A model generated the notes under the pieces. It made no database searches. It was not told the DNA's origin and saw only the letters and a list, made by a program, of their open reading frames with translations. The position numbers were made by a program, and so were the translations under genes. DNA of 15,288 nt from Clostridiaceae bacterium (lineage in GTDB: Bacteria > Bacillota > Clostridia > Monoglobales > Firm-18): NCBI GenBank assembly GCA_012511915.1, contig JAAZFB010000211.1, forward strand, positions 1 through 15,288. The letters run 5' to 3'. Shown here piece after piece: positions 1-6,704 of this stretch (position 1 is the stretch's first letter; the number at the start of each line of letters is the position of its first letter).

Positions 1-1
1 C

Positions 2-523
2 ATAGGTGTTGTCCCGGAACAGGGAAACCACCCACGCTACGAAATTATGCAAAAGGCTTGCAGAGAGCTTTGCGAATTTGCTGATAATATGGCTTCGCAC
101 TTTGCTATTGAAACAGGACCTGAAACAGCGGCAACCCTTAAAAAATTCTTAGATTCATTGGGTGGTAGGGGTGTTGCAGTAAACCTTGACCCTGCAAACC
201 TTGTAATGGTAACAGGTGATGACCCTGTTAAAGCTGTTTACACTTTAAAGGATTACATTGTACATACCCACGCAAAGGACGGTAAGATGTTACATAAGAA
301 GAGCGCTGAAGTAATTTACGGTTTGGAAGAGGATAAAATGCTTAATGATCCTGCATTTATCGAAGTTCCTCTTGGAACAGGTCAGGTGGATTTCCCTAAC
401 TACCTAAAAGCTCTGGACGAAATAGGGTATAAAGGGTATCTTACAATTGAAAGAGAAGTTGGAGATAACCCAAAAGCAGATATAGAATTAGCTGTTAATT
501 TCTTAAAGAATATTATAGGATAG
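2..523 (+). CDS. Sugar phosphate isomerase/epimerase (TIM barrel), 5'-truncated by window edge
   Basis: The reading frame is open from base 2, upstream of the ATG at 47, so the gene starts outside the window and only the last ~173 residues are seen. The fragment has the four acidic/His positions expected of the xylose-isomerase-like TIM barrel (IolE/IolI, D-tagatose 3-epimerase type): Glu in AIETGPE, Asp in NLDPANLVM, His in HTHAKDG and Glu in TIEREVG. In this family these residues bind a divalent metal that drives keto-sugar epimerisation, aldose-ketose isomerisation or inosose dehydration. The stop is 11 bases before the next gene, so the two are co-transcribed. The dehydrogenase and second epimerase downstream point to a rare-sugar or inositol pathway. 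The exact substrate cannot be read; the family assignment is secure. Confidence 0.88.
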   Translation: MGVVPEQGNHPRYEIMQKACRELCEFADNMASHFAIETGPETAATLKKFLDSLGGRGVAVNLDPANLVMVTGDDPVKAVYTLKDYIVHTHAKDGKMLHKKSAEVIYGLEEDKMLNDPAFIEVPLGTGQVDFPNYLKALDEIGYKGYLTIEREVGDNPKADIELAVNFLKNIIG

Positions 524-534
524 GTGGGAATAAA

Positions 535-1584
535 ATGATTAAAATTGGTTTAGTAGGAGCGGGGAATATTGCTCAGGTTCACATGAATTCTTACTCAAAG
601 AATAAAGAAGCAGAAGTTGTTGCAGTATGCGATATTAACCCTGAAAGGCTTAAAAAGTTTGCAGAAAAGTACAATATTAAAAATACATTTAATTCAATTG
701 ACGAAATGCTTGCAAGTGTTAAGCTTGATGCAGCAGATGTATGCGTATGGAACTGTAGCCACGCGGAGTGCACAATTAAGGCGTTAAACAGCGGGCTTCA
801 CGTTCTTTGTGAAAAGCCTATGGCTTATAGTGCCAGAGAAGCAGAAGAAATGTTAGAAGTTTCAAAAAACGCAAACAAACTTTTAATGGTTGGTTTTGTT
901 ATGCGATTTGAGGATGGTTCAAGAGTTGCAAAGGACTTTATTGATAAGGGGTATTTCGGAGATATTTATTATACCAAGGCTACGTACCTACGCCCTCACG
1001 GTAACCCCGGCGGTTGGTTCTCAAATAAGAAGCTTTCAGGTGGAGGCCCTGTTATAGACTTAGGTGTTCACGTAATCGACCATACAAGATTTTTAATGGG
1101 TAATCCTAAGCCTGTTTCTGTTTATGCTTCTACTTTTAATAAGCTGGGAAACCGACATAACTTGAAGACAAGTGTAGGCTGGAAGCCTGAAGATGCCACA
1201 GACGATGATATTAGTGACGTTGAGGACTTGGCTGTTGCTTTAATTAAGTACGATAACGGGGCAACAACGCTTTTAGAAACAAGCTACAGCCTTAACGGAG
1301 AAGGCATTACTGCCAAGGAAATATTCGGAAGTAAGGGCGGTGCATCCCTTGCCGGTGACCCTAAGTTTTATATGGAAATGAACGATTATATGGTAGACGT
1401 TACCCCGTCTATTGCAAACCTTAAGGACGGTTGCGACTTGTTTGACAGCGAAATTAACCACTTCATTGATTGCGTTGCAAATGGAACAAAGTGTATGGCT
1501 CCTGCAGAAGATGGTGTAACAATTATGAAGATTTTAGATGCCATTTACGAATCAGCAACAACAGGCCATGAGGTAATTTTATGA
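535..1584 (+). CDS. Gfo/Idh/MocA-family NAD(P)-dependent dehydrogenase
   Basis: This 349-residue protein has the family layout. The N-terminal Rossmann fold carries GAGNIA (residues 8-13), and EKP at 93-95 holds the catalytic-site lysine. The C-terminal alpha/beta domain carries the motif DLGVHVID with D175, H179 and D182. Members oxidise or reduce a hydroxyl or carbonyl of sugars or cyclitols, for example inositol 2-dehydrogenase, glucose-fructose oxidoreductase and 1,5-anhydrofructose reductase. The start ATG follows GGTGGG (523-528) at a good distance. The stop overlaps the next gene in an ATGA arrangement, which indicates translational coupling. Lying between two TIM-barrel epimerases, it probably interconverts a hydroxyl and a ketone so that the neighbours can epimerise or isomerise the keto form. 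An inositol dehydrogenase (IolG-like) role is possible but not shown. Confidence 0.9.
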   Translation: MIKIGLVGAGNIAQVHMNSYSKNKEAEVVAVCDINPERLKKFAEKYNIKNTFNSIDEMLASVKLDAADVCVWNCSHAECTIKALNSGLHVLCEKPMAYSAREAEEMLEVSKNANKLLMVGFVMRFEDGSRVAKDFIDKGYFGDIYYTKATYLRPHGNPGGWFSNKKLSGGGPVIDLGVHVIDHTRFLMGNPKPVSVYASTFNKLGNRHNLKTSVGWKPEDATDDDISDVEDLAVALIKYDNGATTLLETSYSLNGEGITAKEIFGSKGGASLAGDPKFYMEMNDYMVDVTPSIANLKDGCDLFDSEINHFIDCVANGTKCMAPAEDGVTIMKILDAIYESATTGHEVIL

Positions 1585-2450
1585 TAGTATCAGTTAGTTC
1601 TTACTCTTTCCAACAAGTCCTTAATAAGGGTGAACTCAATTGCTTAACACTTATTGATAAAGTAAAGGAAATGGGCTTTACAGCCATGGAATATACCGAC
1701 TTTAATTTATACAACATGGAAAAGAGCCTTGAGGAAAACTTATCTTACGCAAGAGAAGTTAAGAAAAAGGCAGATGAACAGGGAATAACTATCTGTAGTT
1801 ACACAATTGGTGCAACAATGTACCACGATGAACCAAAGGAAAGAGAAAAAGAGATTAACAGAGTAAAAGAGCAGGTGTTGGTAGCAGAGTCTCTTGGCAC
1901 AAAGGTTATGCGTCATGATGTATGTAATGGTTTGTCTGAAATAAATAATTCATTTGATTTAATGCTCCCACAGATGGCTCAAAACATAAGAGAGATTACA
2001 GAATATGCAATGGCAAGGGGTATAAAAACGTGTAGCGAAAACCACGGATTTATTTCGCAAGATAGCGACAGGATGGAAAGGCTTTACAACTATGTAAACC
2101 ACAGAAACTATGGCCTTTTAGTTGATATAGGGAACTTCTTGTGCGTTGACGAAAACCCTCTTACCGCAGTATCAAGAGTTGCTCCTTATGCAATTCACGC
2201 CCACGCAAAAGATATGCTATTCTTTGACGGTACCGTACCAAGATTTAGTATGGCTGCCACAAGAGGGGGGAATTATTTTAAGGGTACTGTAATTGGGGAA
2301 GGTAATGTTCCCGTCCTTGCTTGCCTCCGAGCTTTAAAAAAGGCGAAATACGATGGCTTTCTTTCAATTGAATACGAGGGAGCAGAAGATTGCATTTCTT
2401 CCATAGCAGTATCAAAAGAAAATCTTGAAAAATACTTAAAACTAATATAA
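1581..2450 (+). CDS. Sugar phosphate isomerase/epimerase (TIM barrel)
   Basis: This complete 289-residue xylose-isomerase-like TIM-barrel protein starts at an ATG overlapping the previous stop (ATGA). Likely metal and catalytic residues are E153 (CSENHGF), D182 (VDIGNF), H206/H208 (IHAHAKD) and the Glu pair near 264-266 (SIEYEG), the pattern shared by IolE, IolI, UlaE and D-tagatose 3-epimerase. The same HAHAKD and IE-E motifs occur in the partial first gene, so the operon has two paralogous epimerases flanking one dehydrogenase. The TAA stop (2448-2450) is also the first three bases of a 49-bp palindromic repeat, so the repeat sits directly on the end of the operon and may have replaced the original 3' end. 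The length is normal for the family. The exact reaction is unknown. Confidence 0.9.
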   Translation: MIVSVSSYSFQQVLNKGELNCLTLIDKVKEMGFTAMEYTDFNLYNMEKSLEENLSYAREVKKKADEQGITICSYTIGATMYHDEPKEREKEINRVKEQVLVAESLGTKVMRHDVCNGLSEINNSFDLMLPQMAQNIREITEYAMARGIKTCSENHGFISQDSDRMERLYNYVNHRNYGLLVDIGNFLCVDENPLTAVSRVAPYAIHAHAKDMLFFDGTVPRFSMAATRGGNYFKGTVIGEGNVPVLACLRALKKAKYDGFLSIEYEGAEDCISSIAVSKENLEKYLKLI

Positions 2451-2496
2451 TACTAATTCGCAATTAATGAAATTTTTCTAACGCGAATTAGTATTA
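2448..2496. repeat. 49-bp palindromic repeat, copy 1
   Basis: A perfect 14-bp inverted repeat (TAATACTAATTCGC at 2448-2461, GCGAATTAGTATTA at 2483-2496) encloses a 21-base AT-rich loop. At this copy the pairing can extend two more bases on each side (2446-2498). The same 49 bases occur at 8477-8525 with one substitution in the loop (A/G at the tenth loop base), in the same orientation. The first three bases are the stop codon of the preceding gene. It may act as a transcription end signal, but no clean T-run follows, so a mobile or recombinogenic palindromic element is equally likely. Confidence 0.85.
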
Positions 2497-2497
2497 T

Positions 2498-2542
2498 AAA
2501 AACTGAAAACCCCTAACACCACATAAATACTGATGTTAGGGG
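2498..2542 (-). terminator. Rho-independent terminator of a minus-strand tRNA-Lys remnant
   Basis: CCCCTAACA (2510-2518) pairs perfectly with TGTTAGGGG (2534-2542). Read on the minus strand, the stem is followed by TTTTCAGTTTTT (complement of 2498-2509). It lies about 10 bases beyond the CCA end of the tRNA-Lys fragment, the normal place for a tRNA terminator. No intact gene now runs into it from that side. Confidence 0.7.
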
Positions 2543-2552
2543 ATTCCTTTAC

Positions 2553-2596
2553 TGGTAACCCATCGAAGATTCGAACGCCGGACACCTTGATTAAAA
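2553..2596 (-). pseudogene. tRNA-Lys(TTT) 3'-half remnant
   Basis: The minus strand reads TTTTAATCAAGGTGTCCGG, then a T-arm with loop TTCGAAT, then CGATGGGTTACCA. From the anticodon loop (TTT anticodon) through the encoded CCA this matches bacterial tRNA-Lys from memory. The 5' half (acceptor 5' strand, D-arm, anticodon 5' strand) is absent upstream. The T-stem has at least one mismatch, so it is not functional. tRNA 3' halves are typical attachment sites of tyrosine-recombinase elements, so this may be a solo att-site duplication or a deletion scar. The 100 bases beyond it (2597-2700) hold no feature I can name. Confidence 0.7.
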
Positions 2597-2737
2597 AACG
2601 AGATTTGTAGTTTTACTGTGGTGTATTGGTTGTTTTTTTGAGTTGTTGGGGTTACAAAGCGATTTAAATATCGTTAAATGGCGGTTACTGCTGATTACTA
2701 AGTTTTCAATATAAAACAGCACATTTTTTGGCACGCT

Positions 2738-3358
2738 TTATCTCTGCGGTTGAAGAGTATAATGAACATCGTCCTCCTTTTCCTCATCAGTAAACTTATG
2801 GAGTGTATTGATTGTTTCACCGTTGTTCCACTTTCTATCCTCAATATCATCAGTTGTACCCATAACAGTTACGTTAAGCTGTCTGTGACGTGCGCGTACA
2901 TGATCCCAGTCGACAAAATAAATGTGAGCAAACTCTCCACCGTCAAGCTCTCCATCTTTAATTGTCATTGCTTCGCTTCTGCCGAAGAACGCACTTCTTA
3001 AATGACCATCCGTGTTCATGCTTGTGAAGTCGCCCGGCTCGTTTACATATCTGCCGAACTGAGCGTGTATCGGACCGGGGTGGCGGTACTGATGCTCTTC
3101 AGCAAAATCAGGAATCATTTTTCTCATAATGTCAAGTAGATCGTGCTGTAAATATTCAAGGTCAAACGAGTCAATGTCATGCGAGCATTCCTGAATCATT
3201 ACTGAGCAAGTAGTGTGATGTGATGCTATTGTGCATGTACCGTTTTTAACGCCCGATGCTTTAACTATTTCAAGCACCTCTTTCGATACATCATGAAATG
3301 TGGGTATCCAACCCCTTGATTGCAGTTCCAGTTCTTTTTGATAAACCTTAAATTCCAT
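2738..3358 (-). CDS. YjbQ/UPF0047-family protein (secondary thiamine-phosphate synthase-like), extended form
   Basis: The 206-residue product has the YjbQ fold signatures: SHHTTCSVMIQE with H47/H48, a central DGHLRSAFFG block, then GEFAHIYFVDWD and a basic HVRARHRQ strand. The Escherichia coli homologue is about 138 residues. This protein is longer through a His/Pro-rich insertion (around HPGPIHAQFGRY) and an acidic C-terminal tail after the VTVMGT strand. Family members are weak thiamine-phosphate synthases in some tests, and their true role is unsettled. The start is supported by AAGGAGAG seven bases upstream. The gene lies 26 bases after the SIS-isomerase gene and is probably co-transcribed with it. 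That link to sugar-phosphate genes suggests a role in sugar-phosphate metabolism rather than thiamine synthesis, but this is inference. Confidence 0.85.
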   Translation of the reverse strand: MEFKVYQKELELQSRGWIPTFHDVSKEVLEIVKASGVKNGTCTIASHHTTCSVMIQECSHDIDSFDLEYLQHDLLDIMRKMIPDFAEEHQYRHPGPIHAQFGRYVNEPGDFTSMNTDGHLRSAFFGRSEAMTIKDGELDGGEFAHIYFVDWDHVRARHRQLNVTVMGTTDDIEDRKWNNGETINTLHKFTDEEKEDDVHYTLQPQR

Positions 3359-3384
3359 TATAAATCTCTCCTTGTCCTATATAT

Positions 3385-3981
3385 TTATTTTTTACTAAGC
3401 CTTTCGCCCACCGCACCACCGGGATGGATAAGCGCGAACTGCTCATTAATAAAATCTGTTTCTTCAATCAACGCTGCCTGGAGCGAGTGGAAAATCATAC
3501 AAAGCGCCGTTGTTGAGGTTGTACCCTGTGAGTTATATTTGTCCGTTTCCCTGTTGACATACTGTTTTAAAACCACATCGGAGTTTAATGCCAGAGGCGC
3601 ATCGGTGTTTTCTGTAACCGTAATTATATGAACACCCTTTGATTTGCATATATCCAAAATGGGTAAAAGCTCCTTTGTTTTTCCACCCCGTGAGGCAAAT
3701 ACGCAGACATCACCCTTTTGCAAAAACCCAGTCGCGCCGTGCACTGCCTCAGCAGGTGAAATGAATCTTGCCGGACGTTCTATACAGCACAACAAATGAG
3801 CAAAATGCTGACATATAATACCCGAATGACCGCATCCCACCGTTCCGATTCGGGGAGCTTCTTTTAACAACTCAACCGCCTTTGAAAATGCTTGCTCATC
3901 AAAATATAGAAGCATTTTGCTTATACATTCCGCTTCAATCTTGTATGCGTTTTTTGCTTGCGCCAACGATTCGGATTTCAT
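3385..3981 (-). CDS. SIS-domain sugar-phosphate isomerase (KdsD/GutQ-like, no CBS domains)
   Basis: This 198-residue protein is a single SIS (sugar isomerase) domain. The phosphate-binding loops are GCGHSG (49-54) and SRGGKT (97-102). H81 lies in an EAVHGATG segment, and the C-terminus ends with HPGGAVGERL (186 onwards), close to the HPGGxLGRRL block of arabinose-5-phosphate isomerases. The CBS pair found in KdsD and KpsF is absent, so the length is that of the bare catalytic domain. Aldose-ketose isomerisation of a pentose or hexose phosphate is the likely reaction. The start is backed by AAGGTGA five bases upstream and overlaps the preceding kinase fragment by four bases (ATGA). A kinase followed by an isomerase fits phosphorylation then isomerisation of an imported sugar, but here the kinase is broken. 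Confidence 0.87.
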   Translation of the reverse strand: MKSESLAQAKNAYKIEAECISKMLLYFDEQAFSKAVELLKEAPRIGTVGCGHSGIICQHFAHLLCCIERPARFISPAEAVHGATGFLQKGDVCVFASRGGKTKELLPILDICKSKGVHIITVTENTDAPLALNSDVVLKQYVNRETDKYNSQGTTSTTALCMIFHSLQAALIEETDFINEQFALIHPGGAVGERLSKK

Positions 3982-4235
3982 GTATTCACCTTATTTCCAT
4001 TAAATATTTTAAAAGCTTCCGCCTCATTTTTAAAAACCCCGATTCCTATTCCCGCGACAGCCGCCGCACCTGCAGCTCCGGCATATGCACCATCTATAAC
4101 CTTTATCGGTATACCAAGAATATGTTCAATCGAGTTTACCCAAACCTCACTCTCTGTCGGTCCGCCAGCCATAGCCACCGATTTTACCGAGATATTATCC
4201 CTGTCATACAGCTTTATATAAGCGGTAATTAAGGA
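3978..4235 (-). pseudogene. FGGY-family carbohydrate kinase, C-terminal fragment only
   Basis: The minus-strand frame gives about 85 residues matching the last part of FGGY kinases (xylulokinase, gluconokinase, glycerol kinase). These include AMAGGPTESEVWVN, equivalent to the GGG-S-xxWxQ motif, then GIPIKV, then DGAYAGAAGAAAVAGIGIGVF, the usual Ala/Gly-rich helix. The frame stays open to 4235 and meets a stop (4236-4238) inside the palindromic element that begins there (ATTAGTATTA). The N-terminal actin-like domain and catalytic Asp are missing, so the piece cannot be an active kinase. Its stop overlaps the SIS isomerase start, so the two once formed an operon. Whether the repeat insertion or a later deletion removed the rest is unknown. 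Confidence 0.75.
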
Positions 4236-4454
4236 TTAGTATTAAATACTTTGTGTATTGGCGGGTTCTTCCAACGAAGCATGGCTTGGAAAGAACAAGT
4301 TTTTTTTGATATTTTAATTGGATATCAGTATTACATTATCAAAAAATATGAGACTTGTCAACAAATACTTTATGTATTGACGTGCACTTCCAACGCAGAA
4401 TTACGGAATAAAGACAGGTTTTTTGTTGTAATTTTAATTGAGTATTAGTATTAC
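4235..4454. repeat. Degenerate tandem pair of ~90-bp AT-rich elements
   Basis: Two stretches of near-equal length (about 4245-4334 and 4364-4454) start with AATACTTT-TGTATT, share CTTCCAACG, a T-rich run, ATTTTAATTG and an AGTATTAC end, and are roughly two-thirds identical over their whole length by eye. Each is bounded by AATACT on the left and AGTATT on the right. Copy 1 also has an internal arm pair GTTCTTCCAA/TTGGAAAGAAC. The block starts exactly where the kinase fragment is cut off. The ends match those of the 49-bp repeats, so they may belong to one family of non-coding, MITE-like elements. Confidence 0.55.
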
Positions 4455-4459
4455 AATCT

Positions 4460-4512
4460 ATAAAAAGAAGTGACCCCTGACTGCTTTTTTTATTGCAATC
4501 AGAGGTCACTTC
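4460..4512 (-). terminator. Strong hairpin, Rho-independent terminator on the minus strand
   Basis: GAAGTGACCCCTGACTGC (4467-4484) pairs with GCAATCAGAGGTCACTTC (4495-4512) at 16 of 18 positions. On the minus strand the stem is followed directly by TTTTTAT. On the plus strand the downstream T-run is later and weaker. No minus-strand gene upstream (4513-5060) is intact, so the terminator appears orphaned. Confidence 0.55.
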
Positions 4513-4930
4513 TGTTCACTTTTTGGATCTAGCATCGTTTGATTATCCTCTCTTTCTTTATCTGTCTTTTGTCACTTACTTACAAATCATCAACCCGCCA
4601 TATCTGTTTTTCTCTCAAGTGAGAATACCTTGGGGTACTATTGTAACGTTTCAAAAGACGAGAGCTTTAGACTATTTAAGAACCCTATCTTTGATTTGAA
4701 TTGAATTATATTACATTAACTTTCCATGCATATCAAGCGTAACACCGCCGTGTTTTCCCAATATTCAAATCTCCGCTTGTTTTCTTAAATGTCTTGCTTA
4801 CTTTGTCAATGGAATCTGCCTCCCTTCCTTCGATTAGATAATATCACATTAAATACCCTTTTTCAATTGACATTTTATAAAAAATAGTATTAACTATTTT
4901 AGGCATTAGGGAGAATTTTTTCTGCACGAA
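4513..4930. other. Gene-free stretch between repeat block and promoter
   Basis: I find no convincing gene here on either strand. The only open stretch on the plus strand (4493-4699) starts inside the terminator hairpin, lacks a ribosome binding site and has no recognisable motif. Around 4880-4900 lies a small palindrome (AAATAGT/ACTATTT) with an AT loop. The stretch probably holds the worn remains of a deleted gene. Confidence 0.4.
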
Positions 4931-4939
4931 AAGAATCTA

Positions 4940-4969
4940 TTTACAAACACTCTCTACATATGATACAAT
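4940..4969 (+). promoter_or_regulatory. Sigma-70-type promoter for the beta-CASP nuclease
   Basis: TTTACA (4940-4945) and TACAAT (4964-4969) are separated by 18 bases, close to the housekeeping consensus. They lie about 90 bases before the downstream start codon, leaving a long leader that contains a hairpin. No other gene lies between. Confidence 0.6.
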
Positions 4970-5010
4970 GAAATAGTTGGGTGTTAAAAATGCCCATTAA
5001 ATAAAATACT

Positions 5011-5043
5011 ATAATCCAATCTTCATGGTTGGATTATTTTATT
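5011..5043 (+). promoter_or_regulatory. Leader hairpin with T-rich tail, possible attenuator
   Basis: ATAATCCAA (5011-5019) and TTGGATTAT (5029-5037) form a perfect 9-bp stem with a 9-base loop, followed by TTTTATT. It ends just before the ribosome binding site AGAAGGG (5048-5054) of the next gene. It could act as an intrinsic terminator or as a structure that controls access to the ribosome binding site or mRNA stability. The stem is AT-rich and therefore weak. Confidence 0.4.
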
Positions 5044-5060
5044 AAAGAGAAGGGTTGGAT

Positions 5061-6677
5061 ATGAAGCTAACATTTATTGGTGCTGCCCATGAAGTTACAG
5101 GTTCTTGCACCCTGTTAGAGGCTTGCGGCAAGAAAATTTTGATTGACTGCGGTATGGAACAGGGTAGAGATACCTACCAGAATTCTGAGCTTCCCGTATC
5201 ACCATCCGAAATTGATGCAATTTGCTTAACTCATGCGCACATTGATCACTCGGGAATGATACCGGCGATGTTTAGCAGAGGATACCTGGGGCCAATATAT
5301 GCAACGGAAGCTACACATAGACTTTGTAGTATTATGCTCCTGGATTCTGCACACATTCAAGAGCAAGAGTCTGAGTGGCATAACAGAAAAGCAGAACGAT
5401 CAGGATCTGAAAAATACGAACCAATTTATACTATTGCAGATGCCACTGAGTCCCTTAAACTATTTGAGAATTATGGGTATAACAAACCAATAGAAATATT
5501 TAAGGGAATAACGATTAGGTTTATTGACGCCGGTCACCTGCTTGGTTCATCAAGTATACACTTTACACTAAATGAACAAGGGGAAGAAAAAACAATTTTA
5601 TTTTCCGGAGACTTAGGAAACATATCAAGGCCCTTGATTCGAGATCCGCAAAAACCTATAAAGTCGGATTATGTTGTTATAGAATCAACATACGGAGATA
5701 GAATTCACGGCGAGAGTCCGGATTACATAGCGCAACTTACAAAAATAATGCATAAAACCTTTTCAAAAGGCGGGAACCTTGTAATTCCATCATTTGCAAT
5801 AGGCAGAACTCAGGAACTTTTATATCTGTTTAGAATAATCAAAGAACAGCAGCTTGTAAAAGGATTTGAGAATTTTCTTGTATATGTTGACTCGCCGTTG
5901 GCTGTTGAAGCAACCAAGATTTATCGGGATAATTTATTTGATTATTATGATAATGAGACATTAGAATTATTAAAACAAGGGATAAACCCGATAGATTTCC
6001 AAGGGCTTCGCCTTAGCGTTTCCAAAGAGGATTCTATGGCCATCAATTTTGACATAGTACCTAAGGTGATTATATCTGCATCCGGGATGTGTGAAGCCGG
6101 TAGAATCAGGCACCACTTAAAACACAATTTGTGGAAAGAGTGCAATACGGTTTTGTTTGTAGGCTACCAGGCGGAAAGAACCCTTGGCAGAAAACTTGTA
6201 AACGGAGCAACTTCAGTCCGTCTCTTCGGTGAGGAGATTCAGGTTAAGGCAAGAATAGATACAATTGTGGGTATTAGCGGTCATGCCGACCGTGATATGC
6301 TTCTTGATTGGCTTGGTTCTTTAGAGACACCACCTAAAAAGGTTTTTGTAAATCACGGTGAAGATATTATATGTGATAGTTTTGTTCAGACAATACAAAA
6401 TAAATTGCAGTTTGCATCAATAGCACCTTATAGTGGCGATGAATACGACCTGGTAACGGGAGAGTGCATCAAATATGGAAAAGTTGTAAAGTTGACGAAA
6501 GAGTCAGAAGGTCGCAAGCGTGCAAACATTGCTTATGAAAAACTGATGTCTGCTTTCAACAGACTTAAAGTAGTTATAGAATTAAGTCGAGGGTTAACAA
6601 ATAAAGAACTTGCAAAATTTACAGACCAAATCAATGACCTGAGCGATAAATATGCGAGAAAGTCCGGGAGCAAATAA
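5061..6677 (+). CDS. MBL-fold beta-CASP RNA nuclease-like hydrolase (CPSF/YSH1 type)
   Basis: This 538-residue protein has the metallo-beta-lactamase signature HAHIDHSG (H58, H60, D62, H63) near the N-terminus, further metal ligands in DAGHLLGSSS and FSGDLG, and ESTYGDR. A beta-CASP domain with the block SASGMCEAGRIRHHLK follows, then C-terminal RMMBL-like motifs GHADRDMLLDWL and NHGE. Bacterial relatives are zinc-dependent RNA-processing nucleases or are uncharacterised. It acts in the cytosol, as no signal peptide or membrane segment is seen. A TTG six bases upstream is in frame, but the ATG at 5061 has AGAAGGG at ideal spacing, so it is preferred. It stands alone: own promoter and leader, convergent with the next gene 27 bases away. 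The C-terminal ~50 residues are a charged helical tail. No damage is seen. Confidence 0.88.
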   Translation: MKLTFIGAAHEVTGSCTLLEACGKKILIDCGMEQGRDTYQNSELPVSPSEIDAICLTHAHIDHSGMIPAMFSRGYLGPIYATEATHRLCSIMLLDSAHIQEQESEWHNRKAERSGSEKYEPIYTIADATESLKLFENYGYNKPIEIFKGITIRFIDAGHLLGSSSIHFTLNEQGEEKTILFSGDLGNISRPLIRDPQKPIKSDYVVIESTYGDRIHGESPDYIAQLTKIMHKTFSKGGNLVIPSFAIGRTQELLYLFRIIKEQQLVKGFENFLVYVDSPLAVEATKIYRDNLFDYYDNETLELLKQGINPIDFQGLRLSVSKEDSMAINFDIVPKVIISASGMCEAGRIRHHLKHNLWKECNTVLFVGYQAERTLGRKLVNGATSVRLFGEEIQVKARIDTIVGISGHADRDMLLDWLGSLETPPKKVFVNHGEDIICDSFVQTIQNKLQFASIAPYSGDEYDLVTGECIKYGKVVKLTKESEGRKRANIAYEKLMSAFNRLKVVIELSRGLTNKELAKFTDQINDLSDKYARKSGSK

Positions 6678-6704
6678 GGTCAATAGATGTAAAAAAGTCC
6701 TATT

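Noticed and set aside
4235..4454. CRISPR array
   Set aside because: Only two degenerate, ~90-bp units with no short identical repeats or unique spacers of regular length, and no cas genes.
4493..4699. Open frame of 68 codons on the plus strand
   Set aside because: It starts inside the terminator hairpin, has no ribosome binding site and no family-like motif.
4735..4820. Minus-strand peptide DSIDKVSKTFKKTSGDLNI, reminiscent of the start of an ABC-transporter ATPase
   Set aside because: No ATG, the frame soon stops and no Walker A follows; the match is too short to call.
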